DNA from: Mucilaginibacter jinjuensis
Lineage (GTDB): Bacteria > Bacteroidota > Bacteroidia > Sphingobacteriales > Sphingobacteriaceae
DNA: 64,000 bases
Assembly (NCBI RefSeq): GCF_028596025.1
Contig: NZ_CP117167.1
Span: 5,146,001 to 5,210,000, forward strand
Direction of reading: 5' to 3'
Part shown: positions 7,472 through 16,971 of the stretch, in pieces
Layout: each line of letters starts with the position of its first letter
How positions within the stretch are numbered: the stretch's first letter is position 1
The notes under the pieces: generated by a model
The model's database searches: none
The model's input: only the letters and a program-made list of their open reading frames with translations
Told to the model about the DNA's origin: nothing
Translations under genes and position numbers: made by a program

Positions 7472-8431
7472 TTAATTCGTTACAGACATAATGTTAAAGT
7501 CATAATACAGACAGCTGTTTGCCGGAGGAGCCTGTACAGTAAATGAAGCTCCAAAAGTTGCCGGGTTTTTACCGTAAGCAAGGCCCGATGGGATGATCAG
7601 TGATAGCTTAGCACCTTTGGTTACCAGTTTTAAGCCTTCCTGCCAACCCGGTATCATATTTTTATAATTTACAGGAAAGGAACTTGTATCTGCAAAGTTT
7701 TGTCCATCAAATATAGTTCCGTTAAATAGTTTGCCGGTATATTGCAGGCCAACAACAGAGTTTTCTGTAACCGGCACTGTACCTGTACCTACTTGTACTA
7801 TTTTGTAGTATAAACCATCGGCTGTTTTGGTGTAACCGGTTAGGCCGTTAGTTTTCATGTAGTTCTGGATAACCATATCATCATAAATAGGCTCGCTGTT
7901 AGGTAAATTAGGCTCGCTATTTATCATATTGATATAATAATCTAAGCTTTCGTTACCCGGTAACCTGGTACTGCCTGTACCTGTACCAGATGTACCATAA
8001 GCCAAATGCGATGGGATTAGTATCCTGGCTTGTGCACCATCGTTCACCAGAATAGTTTTTAGTGCCAGCATTAAACCCGCAGGAGGGGTAAAATGGCCTA
8101 CATAGCTATACGCATGGTTTAAAACAGTATCTGCAGATACATACTGGCCATCTAAAGTTTTATAAGTAAACACAATAGATACCGCATCAGAATATTGAAG
8201 TACTTTACCCTTACCTGGTCTTAATATCTGGTAATAAATACCTGTTGTATCACCACCATCCAGGTCGCGTTTCATGCCGGTAAGGCCGTTGGCAGAAATA
8301 TAATTTTGAATCTGCTGCTGATCGTATGTTTTAATATCAACGTTGTTGTTGTCTTTGTGGCAAGATATTAATCCTAAAGACATCAGCCCTATGGTACAAA
8401 GTAGCAGAAGCGTAGTAAGCGTTTGTTTCAT
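7472..8431 (-). CDS. Tandem-domain FKBP-type peptidyl-prolyl isomerase lipoprotein
   Basis: The 319-residue product has a lipoprotein signal with the lipobox Cys near residue 24 (LGLISCHKD). Two FKBP folds follow. The first (about 60-175) has a weak active site, with VSIVFTYKTLDG and ARILIPSHLAYG. The second (about 190-318) is closer to consensus, with VGLQYTGKLFNGTIFDG, PGWQEGLKLVTKGAKLSLIIP and GLAYG. FKBPs speed cis-trans isomerisation of prolyl bonds; here the site is the periplasm or outer membrane. It starts three bases after the stop of a second FKBP gene, so the two form an operon. The first domain may be a chaperone-only relic; that is inference. Confidence 0.88.
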   Translation of the reverse strand: MKQTLTTLLLLCTIGLMSLGLISCHKDNNNVDIKTYDQQQIQNYISANGLTGMKRDLDGGDTTGIYYQILRPGKGKVLQYSDAVSIVFTYKTLDGQYVSADTVLNHAYSYVGHFTPPAGLMLALKTILVNDGAQARILIPSHLAYGTSGTGTGSTRLPGNESLDYYINMINSEPNLPNSEPIYDDMVIQNYMKTNGLTGYTKTADGLYYKIVQVGTGTVPVTENSVVGLQYTGKLFNGTIFDGQNFADTSSFPVNYKNMIPGWQEGLKLVTKGAKLSLIIPSGLAYGKNPATFGASFTVQAPPANSCLYYDFNIMSVTN

Positions 8432-8434
8432 TTA

Positions 8435-8983
8435 TTAATTAGTTACATCAAGTATTGTTATCTCAAAATCCAGTAATGAGTTTGCCGGCAATAAAACATT
8501 GCCTTTAGCATCTACATACTGGGACTGAGGGTAAGGGCCGTATGCATAACGTGATGACATTAGCAATCGTATTTTACCCCCTTTATTAATTTTTGCAGCT
8601 TGCAGGCCTAACTGCCAGCCTTTTATTGTTGCCCCCAACACATACGAAGGCGTAAAGCCAGTACTGCCTGTGCTGGTAAACGGCGGCTGTTCTGTTGTGC
8701 CCGTAATTACACTGGCGGTATAGTTAACTGTTATAGATGTTGAAGAAGTGTATAAAGCCGGTATAGTACCCGGATCTTCAACAATGTAATAAACACCTAT
8801 CGTATCAGTTTTTGGTGCGCCTACCTGTACAGCAACTTTTGATAAATTGTTTGCATTTATAAACGTTACCAACGCTTTATCATCAGCCTCAGCCTGTGCT
8901 TTTACACTTGCGGCAACATCATCTGTTTTTTTACAGCCGGCAAAAATTACCAGGCATAATATTATACCCAACCACCTGTTCAT
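8435..8983 (-). CDS. FKBP-type peptidyl-prolyl isomerase lipoprotein
   Basis: I place the start at the ATG at 8983, because the product then opens with a proper lipoprotein signal (MNRWLGIILCLVIFAGCKK, Cys at residue 17); an upstream in-frame ATG at 9052 would add 23 residues that spoil the signal peptide. The remaining 165 residues form one FKBP domain with ITVNYTASVI, KGWQLGLQAAKINKGGKIRLL and RYAYGPYP. Active-site positions are only partly conserved. It is the first gene of a two-gene operon with the tandem FKBP gene and probably acts on proteins folding in the periplasm or at the outer membrane. Confidence 0.83.
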   Translation of the reverse strand: MNRWLGIILCLVIFAGCKKTDDVAASVKAQAEADDKALVTFINANNLSKVAVQVGAPKTDTIGVYYIVEDPGTIPALYTSSTSITVNYTASVITGTTEQPPFTSTGSTGFTPSYVLGATIKGWQLGLQAAKINKGGKIRLLMSSRYAYGPYPQSQYVDAKGNVLLPANSLLDFEITILDVTN

Positions 8984-9118
8984 ACAGCTTTTTTCAAACG
9001 GCAAATTTATTGTTTTAAAATTCAAAAACGGCAGGTTAACATATTTTAACATTTACCTGTAACGGAAACACTTGTGCAGAAATTATAAGGAAGCCTAAAG
9101 CAGAGATCATTTTTATAA

Positions 9119-9562
9119 TTAAGGCTTATAATTAAGGGTAAGCTTGTTGAGTTTTTTGAGGATATCGGTCAGCGAATCTTTTTCTTTTTCGGTAATATGG
9201 TCGTTAAGGTAGCTGTTAAATTCTTTTACCACGCCACGGGCCATGCGCCTTTTTTCTTTACCTAAATCGGTAAGGTATATTTTTACCGAGCGCTTATCCC
9301 CTTTGTTTAATTCGCGGTAAATTAAGCCCATCTTTTCTACCTGGCTCAGCATGCGCGATAAGCTGGTAGATTTTGCACCCACCAGTGCAGCCACCTGCGA
9401 AACCGTTGTACCGTCTTCCTCGTCAATATTAATTAACAGGTAGCCGATAGATTGGGTAATACCAAAATCGGACACAATATTATTATAGCGGTTGGCCATG
9501 GTTTGCCAAACAACCTTCAATAAATAATCTATCGTTTCGTGGTTTTTCGCCTTGTTATGCAT
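9119..9562 (-). CDS. MarR-family transcriptional regulator
   Basis: The start is set at the ATG at 9562; a longer frame to 9670 runs into the neighbouring ggt gene and adds 36 residues with no MarR likeness. The 147-residue product shows the winged helix: TVSQVAALVGAKSTSLSRML (helix-turn-helix), then the MarR signature GLIYRELNKGDKRSVKIYLT with the Asp-Lys-Arg wing. C-terminal helices would dimerise. It lies 49 bases downstream of ggt in the same direction. Ligand and targets are unknown; MarR proteins often respond to phenolics or oxidants. Confidence 0.88.
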   Translation of the reverse strand: MHNKAKNHETIDYLLKVVWQTMANRYNNIVSDFGITQSIGYLLINIDEEDGTTVSQVAALVGAKSTSLSRMLSQVEKMGLIYRELNKGDKRSVKIYLTDLGKEKRRMARGVVKEFNSYLNDHITEKEKDSLTDILKKLNKLTLNYKP

Positions 9563-9611
9563 GCAAACCAAATGTAAGTTGATATTATCTACTAAGCAAG
9601 TATAATTTAAT

Positions 9612-11306
9612 TTACCAGCCCATAGAGGTATCGTCGCCACGCGGGTCAGCGCCACCTTGCAATACACCATTTTTTATCAATATGGCATCAACCCGGCCAC
9701 TGGCACCGCGTACAATTATTTTATAGCCTTTTTGCTGCAATTTACTTTTCACAGCATCGGTTAAAGTAGCATCGGTTTCTATAGCAACCTCATCGGGCAG
9801 CCATTGGTGATGGAAACGTTTAGAATTTACCGCCTGCTGCATATCCTGATCAAATTCGATTACATTCAATATTGTTTGGAAAACAGACGTAATAATGGTT
9901 GATCCACCAGGAGTACCCACTACCATAAATAGCTTGCCGTCTTTCTCTACAATAGTTGGTGTCATGGATGACAGCATTCGTTTACCCGGCTGTATGCTAT
10001 TGGCTGTACCACCCGTTAAACCAAACATATTGGGCACACCCGCTTTAGCGCTAAAATCGTCCATCTCATTGTTCAGCAAAAAGCCTGCACCCGCAACAAA
10101 TATTTTGGAGCCAAAGCCGCCATTCAGTGTTGTGGTGATGGATACCGAATTCCCTTCTTTATCTACGATGGAATAGTGCGTAGTCTGGTCGCTCTCGTAA
10201 CCGGCAAAACTGCCCGGTTTAATTTCGTTGCTTGGTGTTGCTTTATCCCAGTTAAAATTTTGCATACGCGAAGTGATATAATTCGGCCTCAGCAAACTAT
10301 CAACAGGCACCTTGAAAAAATCAGGGTCGCCTAAATATTTCGAACGGTCTGCATACACCCTGCGTTCGGCCTCTACCACTACCTGCACTGTGCTATCCTG
10401 GTTATACCCCCAGCGGTGCAACGGGTAATTTTCTACCGAATGCAGTAGTTGCAGCAAAGCTATCCCTCCACTCGATGGCGGCGGCATGGTGATGATCTTG
10501 TAGTCTTTATACTTCCCGATAATCGGTTTACGCCACACCGAATGATAGTTTTTTAAATCCTCAGCGCTGATCATCCCGTTACCGCTTTTCATTTCGGCGG
10601 TTAGCTGGGCAGCCACCTTGCCTTCATAAAACCCGGCACGGCCTTTATCACGGATTTGCTCCAGGGTTTTAGCAAGATCCTCCTGCACCAATATATCGCC
10701 AGTCTGCCAAGGGGCATCTTTCAGGAAATAAGTTTTACCGGGGTTCAGCTTTTTAAAGGCTTCCTGGTTGCGGTTTAAATCGCCGGCCAGATGCGGGGTA
10801 ATTTTAAATCCCTTACGGGCCAAATCAACTGCTGGCTGAACCAGGTCGGCCCATTTCAATTTGCCATATTTAGCGTGCGCAGTAATCATCCCATCAACCG
10901 AGCCCGGTACACCCGAAGCCTGATGGGTAGCAATACTCATATTGGGCACCACATTTCCATTGGCATCCAGAAACATATTTTTGCTGGCCGCGGCCGGAGC
11001 TTTCTCCCTAAAATCTAAAGTATTGGGTAAACCCTTAGCCGGGCGAAAAACCATAAAGCCTCCCCCGCCGATGTTACCGGCTTCGGGTAAAGTTACGGCC
11101 AGGGCAAACTGCACTGCCACGGCAGCATCAACCGCGTTACCACCCTTTTTTAAAATATCCAGCCCCACCTGCGATGCATCCGGGTAAGCGCAAACTACCA
11201 TACCGTTATGGTATTGTGTTGTTGCCGATTGACTATAGCCCACTGTTGCTGATAAGATCAGCGCACTGAAAATTATCCGGGTTGAAGTTTTTAAGAAAGG
11301 GTTCAT
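9612..11306 (-). CDS. ggt: Gamma-glutamyltransferase (gamma-glutamyltranspeptidase)
   Basis: This 564-residue protein has a signal peptide (about residues 1-27) and the full GGT pattern. NAVDAAVAVQFALAVTLPE and IGGGGFM form the large subunit substrate pocket. The autoprocessing and catalytic Thr is the first Thr of QTTHYS, at residue 375, followed by GNSVSITTTLNGGFGS and LLNNEMDDF. After self-cleavage the N-terminal Thr of the small subunit transfers or hydrolyses the gamma-glutamyl group of glutathione in the periplasm. The C-terminal RGDDTSMGW matches the GxAxxRxDG-like end of the family. The minus-strand neighbour marR follows closely and may share its transcript. Confidence 0.95.
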   Translation of the reverse strand: MNPFLKTSTRIIFSALILSATVGYSQSATTQYHNGMVVCAYPDASQVGLDILKKGGNAVDAAVAVQFALAVTLPEAGNIGGGGFMVFRPAKGLPNTLDFREKAPAAASKNMFLDANGNVVPNMSIATHQASGVPGSVDGMITAHAKYGKLKWADLVQPAVDLARKGFKITPHLAGDLNRNQEAFKKLNPGKTYFLKDAPWQTGDILVQEDLAKTLEQIRDKGRAGFYEGKVAAQLTAEMKSGNGMISAEDLKNYHSVWRKPIIGKYKDYKIITMPPPSSGGIALLQLLHSVENYPLHRWGYNQDSTVQVVVEAERRVYADRSKYLGDPDFFKVPVDSLLRPNYITSRMQNFNWDKATPSNEIKPGSFAGYESDQTTHYSIVDKEGNSVSITTTLNGGFGSKIFVAGAGFLLNNEMDDFSAKAGVPNMFGLTGGTANSIQPGKRMLSSMTPTIVEKDGKLFMVVGTPGGSTIITSVFQTILNVIEFDQDMQQAVNSKRFHHQWLPDEVAIETDATLTDAVKSKLQQKGYKIIVRGASGRVDAILIKNGVLQGGADPRGDDTSMGW

Positions 11307-11381
11307 GTATTGCAGAATTGAATTTACTAATTAAGGGTTTTTATAGGGGATTTTGATGGATTACTTTAAAATACCTTAGAA

Positions 11382-11420
11382 CGTCATTGCGAGGAACGAA
11401 GCAATCTCAGGCCGATTAGC
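11382..11420 (+). repeat. REP-like family A arm
   Basis: CGTCATTGCGAGGAACGAAG then CAATCTCAGGCCGATTAGCAG. It is the same word as at 3448 but with GAACGAAG in place of GAGGTACGACGAAG. Confidence 0.8.
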
Positions 11421-11473
11421 AGTTCCTTTAATAAAGCATAGACTGCTATGAAAGCGTTGTGCTTTATCAATGT

Positions 11474-11742
11474 CAGTCCCGCTCAATCGCCGCGGGTTGG
11501 CTATTACTTTTTAGCCAAAAAGTAATCAAAAGGCTCATCGGCAAAAGGCTTCTCTACGCACATGCCATGCCGCACAGCGTTCAGAACAACACATCCCGAT
11601 AGCTATCGGGACGGGATCTTTTGCCCTACTAACGTTCGCACAAGCCAGCCCTTCTGCAAAATCTCCAATGCCTCTTTCCACCACACAAGGCCAGCATTGT
11701 TCTGCACGCTTTTGGCCAAAGCTGTTTGCCGACGGGGAGAGA
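11474..11742 (+). repeat. MITE-like element, half copy
   Basis: The first 23 bases (11474-11496, CAGTCCCGCTCAATCGCCGC then GGG) equal the terminal inverted repeat of the element at 17588-18036. The rest aligns with the reverse complement of 17784-18036, sharing GCAAAATCTCCAATGCCTCT, CACACAAGGCCA and AAAGCTGTTTGCCGACG. The other end of the element is missing, so this copy is truncated. A perfect CCCGATAGCTATCGGG palindrome lies inside at 11587-11602. Confidence 0.75.
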
Positions 11743-12156
11743 AGCTCACTTTCCTTTTGTCATTGTGAGGAGGAACGACAGCTTATTGGGACTCGTAATT
11801 ACAAAGCAAAACACCTTCAATCTAAACCCGATTGGCGCGGCACGTAGTAGAGCAGAAAGCGGGGCTACCGGAACCGAAACGCCACTATCGTTCATTTTCA
11901 AATAATTTATGGCAATACGATCTTAACCAAATTCAAAAATACAGTTTTGTCATTTCGACGATAGGAGAAATCTTGTACTGCCAAATTATCATTCGCATAA
12001 GATCTCTCCTATCAAGTTTGCGATAAGCGCAACCCATTTTCCTTTCCCGATTCCTGACTCTCGATTCTTGATTCCCTTTAGAAAGAGTAACTTTTCTATT
12101 ACAATACTTGTCATAAAATGCAATAATCACCGTTAATTGTATAAAATCGCATACTT

Positions 12157-12648
12157 ATGAAAAAGATATTCTACTTTATTATTGCAATAGCAGCATTTGT
12201 AATAACTGGCAAACAAGCTCAGGCGCAGGACAATAGCTATAAAACTGCCGTGGGCTTAAAGTTTGGCGGATACGAAATCGGGCCGTCTATCAAATGGTTT
12301 TATGATAACAACCAGGCTTTGGAAGGTGTATTCGGGCTTCGTAGTGGTGGTGCTGTAGTTACCGGACTTTATGAAATGCACGTGCCTATATTTAATGTCG
12401 ACAAGCTGAATTTATTTTATGGCGGCGGCCTCCATTTGGGTGGTATCGATAAGGGTACTTACGACGATGGCCGCCATGTTTATACCAGCAGGCGCGTGTT
12501 AGTGGGTTTCGATGCTGTTATAGGTGCCGAATATACTATCCCTAACACACCAATAGCTATTAGTGTAGACCTTGATCCACGCCTCGAACTGGCCACAGGT
12601 TCAACCTTCGACCTGGCACCTGCGCTGGGACTAAAATATGCTTTCTAA
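12157..12648 (+). CDS. Small secreted, probably outer-membrane beta-strand protein
   Basis: The 163-residue product has a clear signal peptide (residues 1-23, cut after QAQA). The mature part alternates polar and hydrophobic residues with many glycines (AVGLKFGGYEIGPSIKWF, LNLFYGGGLHLGG, VLVGFDAVIGAEYTI) and ends in LKYAF, a terminal aromatic as in beta-barrel proteins. This suggests a small outer-membrane barrel, though 140 residues would allow only about eight strands. I do not recognise a named family. Its stop lies two bases from the stop of the convergent subtilase gene. Confidence 0.7.
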   Translation: MKKIFYFIIAIAAFVITGKQAQAQDNSYKTAVGLKFGGYEIGPSIKWFYDNNQALEGVFGLRSGGAVVTGLYEMHVPIFNVDKLNLFYGGGLHLGGIDKGTYDDGRHVYTSRRVLVGFDAVIGAEYTIPNTPIAISVDLDPRLELATGSTFDLAPALGLKYAF

Positions 12649-12650
12649 AA

Positions 12651-15600
12651 TCAGCGTAGTATAATTACTTTTTTGGCGTAGAGTTTATCACCCAATACAA
12701 TCTTTAAAAAGTAAGTACCCGGTGCCAGGCCCGATACATTAAGCGCCGTGCTGAAATTACCCGCATCAACAGTACGCTTGTCGGTATACATTACCTGCCC
12801 CACACTGTTAACAAATGATAGTTGTGCATTACCGGCTGCCTTGGCCACAAACAACACATTTAATGTGGTTGATGCCGGCACCGGGTAAATAGTAAGCCCG
12901 ATATCTGTACTGTTATCCGGGTGCAGGGCAACCAGGGCAAAAGCATAATTGTCTGATATTGCTGTGCAACCGCTGCTTACCGCTATTGCTACCTGGTAAT
13001 TACCACTTTCGGTTGCGGTATAGGTTTGTCCGGTTGCGCCGCTTATCGGGTTGCCATTATAAAACCACTGGTTACCCGCTGTATAATTAGATGTTAGCAC
13101 ATTGCCATTTTGTGTTATAGTTGGCTTAGTTAAAGTTACCGCCTGCCTGCTTGTTGAGGCACAGCCATAACTATGTACATGCATATTGTACAAGTAATAA
13201 TAGTACCCGGTTGACCCTGGCGTGGCTGTATTACCTGTAATGCTAAATACCCCACCAATAGTGAAGGGGTATCCACTTACACCTACATTACTTCTAAATA
13301 TGGTTGCATTGGCATCATAACTTATATTGATGGTATAAGTACCAGCCGAAGGCAATATGAGGTTCAACTCGTATATCTTGCCCTGGTCGGCAGGGTCATC
13401 ATTAGTGGCACCTGCGGCAGGTGTAGTGCGGGTAGCTGTAGCATCAATAGTTGTGGTTGATACAATCTGGCCCGATGCATCGGCCACGCTAAATGTGATC
13501 TGGCCCGAATTACCGACGTATAGCCTTGCGCTCTCAATTACCATTGGCACCTGCGTACTTACAATGATGGCAGGTGTAAACTGGTTGTATCCTCCCCCGC
13601 TAAATGCGCCTTTAGTAGTTGAGCCAACTGTACCACTAAAATCATTGATACCGGCATAGTAGGTATTATTTACCGGCGGTGTATTGGTAACAACTGTAGC
13701 ACCTGCGGCTAATGGAATAGTGTCATTAATATTCTGATACCAGAATAAGCCCCCATCTGCCGAACCCGACAATTGATAGCCTTTGGTATTGGTACAATAA
13801 TACGCCGATAAATTGCTGGCAACTGGTGTTGCGCTAATTACAATTGTAGCCGATGTTGAATTATTAGCCGTTACCAGATCTCCGGCTAAATTAGTAGCAC
13901 CTGTAATGGTATAAGTAGCGCCTGCGATAGTAGTAAACGTGTTGCTAAATGTATAATCTTCCTGCGTACCTGGTGCTAGAGAGCCTGTGTATGTTTCGTT
14001 AAATGTAGTTACTGTATTATTGGCATCTGTAATAGATACGGTAACCGGGATATTGGTTAAAGTTACCGTACCATAATTGCGAATGGTAACCGTAAGGTTT
14101 GTTTTGCCCGCACAAACGCCCGCAGCTGTACTGGCGCTAACCCCAACAATACCAGCATCGGTAGCAGGCTGTATAAACTGGATACGGTAATCCTGTGTTT
14201 CGCCTTTGGCGTAAGTTCCGCAGGCGATAACAGCATTTGGGTCGGTGGTTTCTGTGAGCACAATACGCAGGCGCGAATAATAACCGATACTTACATTGGT
14301 TGGTATGGTGATGTTGGTGTTAAACGTACCCGTTGCAGCTATTACGCCCGTAGTGGATACTAACTCGCCGGTATCATCAAAATCACCGTCGCCGTTCCAG
14401 TCGGCAAATATTTTGGCAATTTTGTTAAAGTTGCTTCCACAGGTACCTACCGTTAAGCTTAGCGGATAGGTTTTACCAGGCTCCAGTTGTGCGGTAAGCG
14501 AAGTATAATCAGAATAAGTGGTGCAACCCGCAGCCGGTGTGTTGTTGATATTGGCGAGGGTAAAATTGTTCACACGTGAATCTGCGCTTGATGTTGGGGC
14601 TGAAGCACAATAAGCATTACCACCAATACCGGTAACAATTAACGAATAAGCCTGACTGCCCGACGACAGCGTTTTTTTGTGGCTCACCGTAATGGTATAT
14701 TGTTTCCCGGGTACTGCATTGGCAATATAAATCTGTTCGATGTTATCTCGAATGTTATCACCTGTTGTGGCTGCCGCAGCAGGTGTGGCAGGGTTAAGTA
14801 CCCAGGGCATAAAGGTATTAGTACCGTCGCTTACGCGGATATCAAGATCGTTAACCAGCTTAGGTGTACGGTCATTAATAGTACCATCGGCCGAGAGCGT
14901 TCCCTGCGGATCTGTCCATGTGATCGAAGCAATCAGCGGCCCATCGCCTGATGCTGTTACCGTGAAAGTTTTAGTTTGGCCCTGCGTCAGCGTGTTTTCG
15001 CTGATCATGCTTTTGGTGCCGTTATCAGTAATGGCTTGTGCAGCTTTCTGCATATCCAGCAGTCCCCAACCGTAAACATAATCGGGGCCAACATTGCCGC
15101 CATCAAAGGCTGTATGGCAAGCCAAACCTTTCAGCGTGGCCGATTTCATAAAAGCGCCTGCATTTTGCTTGGCATAGTATTCCTGCAATAAATACAGCGA
15201 GCCGGTTACATTCGGCGCGGCCATTGAGGTACCCGACAGGGTTACATAACTAGTATTACTTGTGCTGCTGGACGACAGTACGTTTACCCCCATACCGCAT
15301 ATATCGGGCTTAACACGCCCGTCGTCCGTGGGTCCCCAGCTGCTGAAATAGGCAATTGACAGATCGCTCCTCGTACTTGGCCCAAATGGCAGCGGATTTA
15401 CCGCCCCCACCGTGAGTATATTTTTGGCATTGGCATAATCGGGCAAAACATCGTAACCCGTGTTACTGCTGATGCCTGCCGGGCGCGGGCCTTTATCTAC
15501 AAAAGTTTGATCGGTACGGCTTTTAAATCCCCAGTAGTCATCGCCCACCGCCGGGCCGGGATAGCCACGGTTATTACCTGCCGATTCTACAATTAAATAA

Positions 15601-16376
15601 TAGGGCGCGGTATAAGCGATCTTGTCCCATGCCTGCGCCTGTTCGTCATAAAAACCGAAGTTATAATCTACCGAATCGCCGGGTAAGCCGTACCAATCCC
15701 AGCGACTGTTATCATCATCATAATCCCAACCGGCAATTGTACCGTACGAGTGGTTTGATAAGAGCAGATTTGGTGCAGCAGCGCTCATTTCGGCAACATC
15801 ATTATCGTAATCGTATGATAGCAACGTGTTAGCACCGAATGACATACCCTTCGCAGGTGCATAAGCTCCCTTAGCAATCATGGTCCCGGACACGTGGGTG
15901 CTGTGTTCGTTTACAGCTGTTGAAGCGTCTTTTAGCGTAATGTTTTTACCGGCAAATTCCTGGTGGGTGGTTAATACAGATCCTGCATCCCAAATGGCCA
16001 GTTTACCGTTTAAGAAAGTGCTCGATCCGCTTAAATTCAGGTTTAAACTTCCACCCGGCTGTACCAGGTTAGTATGTGTACTGGCAGCGGCAATGGTATT
16101 GTTATCTGTTTTTACGTAAATTGGGAAACCCAGGCTATTGACACCATGCAATGATGTTAAGCCACCGCCTTTACGTTTGCGCGTAAGTTTCCAATTATAT
16201 TTGGCTGCAAAATTTTGTAGCTGCAGTTTACGTGTTTCGTATTGCTGGTTGTATTGTTGTGATAAGGTGCTTAGTTCTGCTTTTTTAGCATCGCTTACCA
16301 AAGGCTGCTGGGCTTGGGCGGTGAGGAACAGGCCTGAAAGGAAACAGATTAGTAAAGCAAAACGGGTTTTATTCAT
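12651..16376 (-). CDS. Secreted S8 subtilisin-like peptidase with T9SS sorting domain
   Basis: I choose the ATG at 16376 since it yields a clean signal peptide (residues 1-23, ending TAQAQ); the frame upstream to 16400 adds eight residues. Of 1241 residues, a S8 peptidase domain spans about 95-460, with catalytic Asp130 (AIWDAG), His158 (EHSTHVSG), oxyanion Asn269 (AGNN) and Ser384 (SGTSMAAP). A P-type beta domain follows to about 590, then a GEVED-like domain (DWNGDGDFDDTGE, ending GETQDYRIQF), a CARDB-like domain, an Ig-like region and, in the last 80 residues, a T9SS C-terminal sorting domain (IYPVPASTTLNV to KKVIILR). It should be exported by Sec, moved across the outer membrane by the T9SS and anchored or released outside. 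Confidence 0.93.
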   Translation of the reverse strand: MNKTRFALLICFLSGLFLTAQAQQPLVSDAKKAELSTLSQQYNQQYETRKLQLQNFAAKYNWKLTRKRKGGGLTSLHGVNSLGFPIYVKTDNNTIAAASTHTNLVQPGGSLNLNLSGSSTFLNGKLAIWDAGSVLTTHQEFAGKNITLKDASTAVNEHSTHVSGTMIAKGAYAPAKGMSFGANTLLSYDYDNDVAEMSAAAPNLLLSNHSYGTIAGWDYDDDNSRWDWYGLPGDSVDYNFGFYDEQAQAWDKIAYTAPYYLIVESAGNNRGYPGPAVGDDYWGFKSRTDQTFVDKGPRPAGISSNTGYDVLPDYANAKNILTVGAVNPLPFGPSTRSDLSIAYFSSWGPTDDGRVKPDICGMGVNVLSSSSTSNTSYVTLSGTSMAAPNVTGSLYLLQEYYAKQNAGAFMKSATLKGLACHTAFDGGNVGPDYVYGWGLLDMQKAAQAITDNGTKSMISENTLTQGQTKTFTVTASGDGPLIASITWTDPQGTLSADGTINDRTPKLVNDLDIRVSDGTNTFMPWVLNPATPAAAATTGDNIRDNIEQIYIANAVPGKQYTITVSHKKTLSSGSQAYSLIVTGIGGNAYCASAPTSSADSRVNNFTLANINNTPAAGCTTYSDYTSLTAQLEPGKTYPLSLTVGTCGSNFNKIAKIFADWNGDGDFDDTGELVSTTGVIAATGTFNTNITIPTNVSIGYYSRLRIVLTETTDPNAVIACGTYAKGETQDYRIQFIQPATDAGIVGVSASTAAGVCAGKTNLTVTIRNYGTVTLTNIPVTVSITDANNTVTTFNETYTGSLAPGTQEDYTFSNTFTTIAGATYTITGATNLAGDLVTANNSTSATIVISATPVASNLSAYYCTNTKGYQLSGSADGGLFWYQNINDTIPLAAGATVVTNTPPVNNTYYAGINDFSGTVGSTTKGAFSGGGYNQFTPAIIVSTQVPMVIESARLYVGNSGQITFSVADASGQIVSTTTIDATATRTTPAAGATNDDPADQGKIYELNLILPSAGTYTINISYDANATIFRSNVGVSGYPFTIGGVFSITGNTATPGSTGYYYYLYNMHVHSYGCASTSRQAVTLTKPTITQNGNVLTSNYTAGNQWFYNGNPISGATGQTYTATESGNYQVAIAVSSGCTAISDNYAFALVALHPDNSTDIGLTIYPVPASTTLNVLFVAKAAGNAQLSFVNSVGQVMYTDKRTVDAGNFSTALNVSGLAPGTYFLKIVLGDKLYAKKVIILR

Positions 16377-16509
16377 GGTCAGCAATTCAAACAAGGTCAT
16401 CTATAAATAATTGCAAACCAGCTTATGCAGTATATTTATACGATAGGTAATTTTATTTTGTTAAAGGTATATTATTACGTTAAAAATTAAATGATTTTAG
16501 CATAAGCCA

Positions 16510-16953
16510 ATGAAAATATTTTTAGTCATTTCTGCATTTATGTTGATGGCCTGCCATACCATGAAACCACCAGCAATAACACAAGGCTTAAGCGGGTATG
16601 TGTACCGGGAAAGCGGCAACCAAATGCCATCACCCAATCGAAAAACCCGGAAACCTAAAGGCCTTAAATGCGATCTGTATATTTATCAGCCCACAACCCT
16701 TCAACAAACAGTGGGCAGCAATCCGGTTTTTACAAGTGTGAATAGTAAACTGGTTACAATTGTGCATAGCGACAGTACAGGTTATTATATAGTGAAGTTA
16801 CCCGCAGGCAGGTATTCTGTATTTATAAGCACCGATAAAAAAAGCTTTTTTGCCGATGAAAGTGATGGCAGCGGCACATTAAACCCGGCAGAAGTTATCG
16901 CAGATAAAGTTACCGCCCGAAACTTTACTTTAAGATTGGGCGCTGTATATTAG
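16510..16953 (+). CDS. Lipoprotein with carboxypeptidase-regulatory-like fold
   Basis: A 147-residue protein with a short lipoprotein signal (Cys at residue 15 in LMACHT). The mature part looks like one small beta-sandwich: GLSGYVYRESGNQMPSP opens it and DSTGYYIVKLPAGRYSVFI is the typical turn of transthyretin/carboxypeptidase-regulatory-like domains. Such domains often sit on outer-membrane proteins in Bacteroidota; here it stands alone. The function is unknown. It is divergent from the subtilase gene and 18 bases before the DinB-like gene in the same direction. Confidence 0.7.
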   Translation: MKIFLVISAFMLMACHTMKPPAITQGLSGYVYRESGNQMPSPNRKTRKPKGLKCDLYIYQPTTLQQTVGSNPVFTSVNSKLVTIVHSDSTGYYIVKLPAGRYSVFISTDKKSFFADESDGSGTLNPAEVIADKVTARNFTLRLGAVY

Positions 16954-16971
16954 TGTCTTTCAGAAAACGCT

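Larger units (their letters stand above)
11307..12156. other. 850-base intergenic region with repeats, no convincing gene
   Basis: It separates ggt (minus) from the gene at 12157 (plus), so both promoters must lie here. It contains a family A REP arm (11382-11420), a half copy of a MITE-like element (11474-11742), a degenerate family A arm (11759-11784) and a short GATTCTTGATTC word repeat (12047-12075). Short open frames at 11562-11768, 11832-12026 and 11933-12130 fall in these repeats and show no protein-like composition. Two A/T-rich stretches remain near 11307-11370 and 12085-12156. Confidence 0.8.

Noticed and set aside
9563..9670. Longer MarR protein starting at 9670
   Set aside because: The added 36 residues overlap the end of ggt and have no MarR likeness; the ATG at 9562 gives a normal MarR length.
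11562..12026. Two short plus-strand frames in the gap after ggt
   Set aside because: They fall in a truncated repeat and a REP arm and have no protein-like features.
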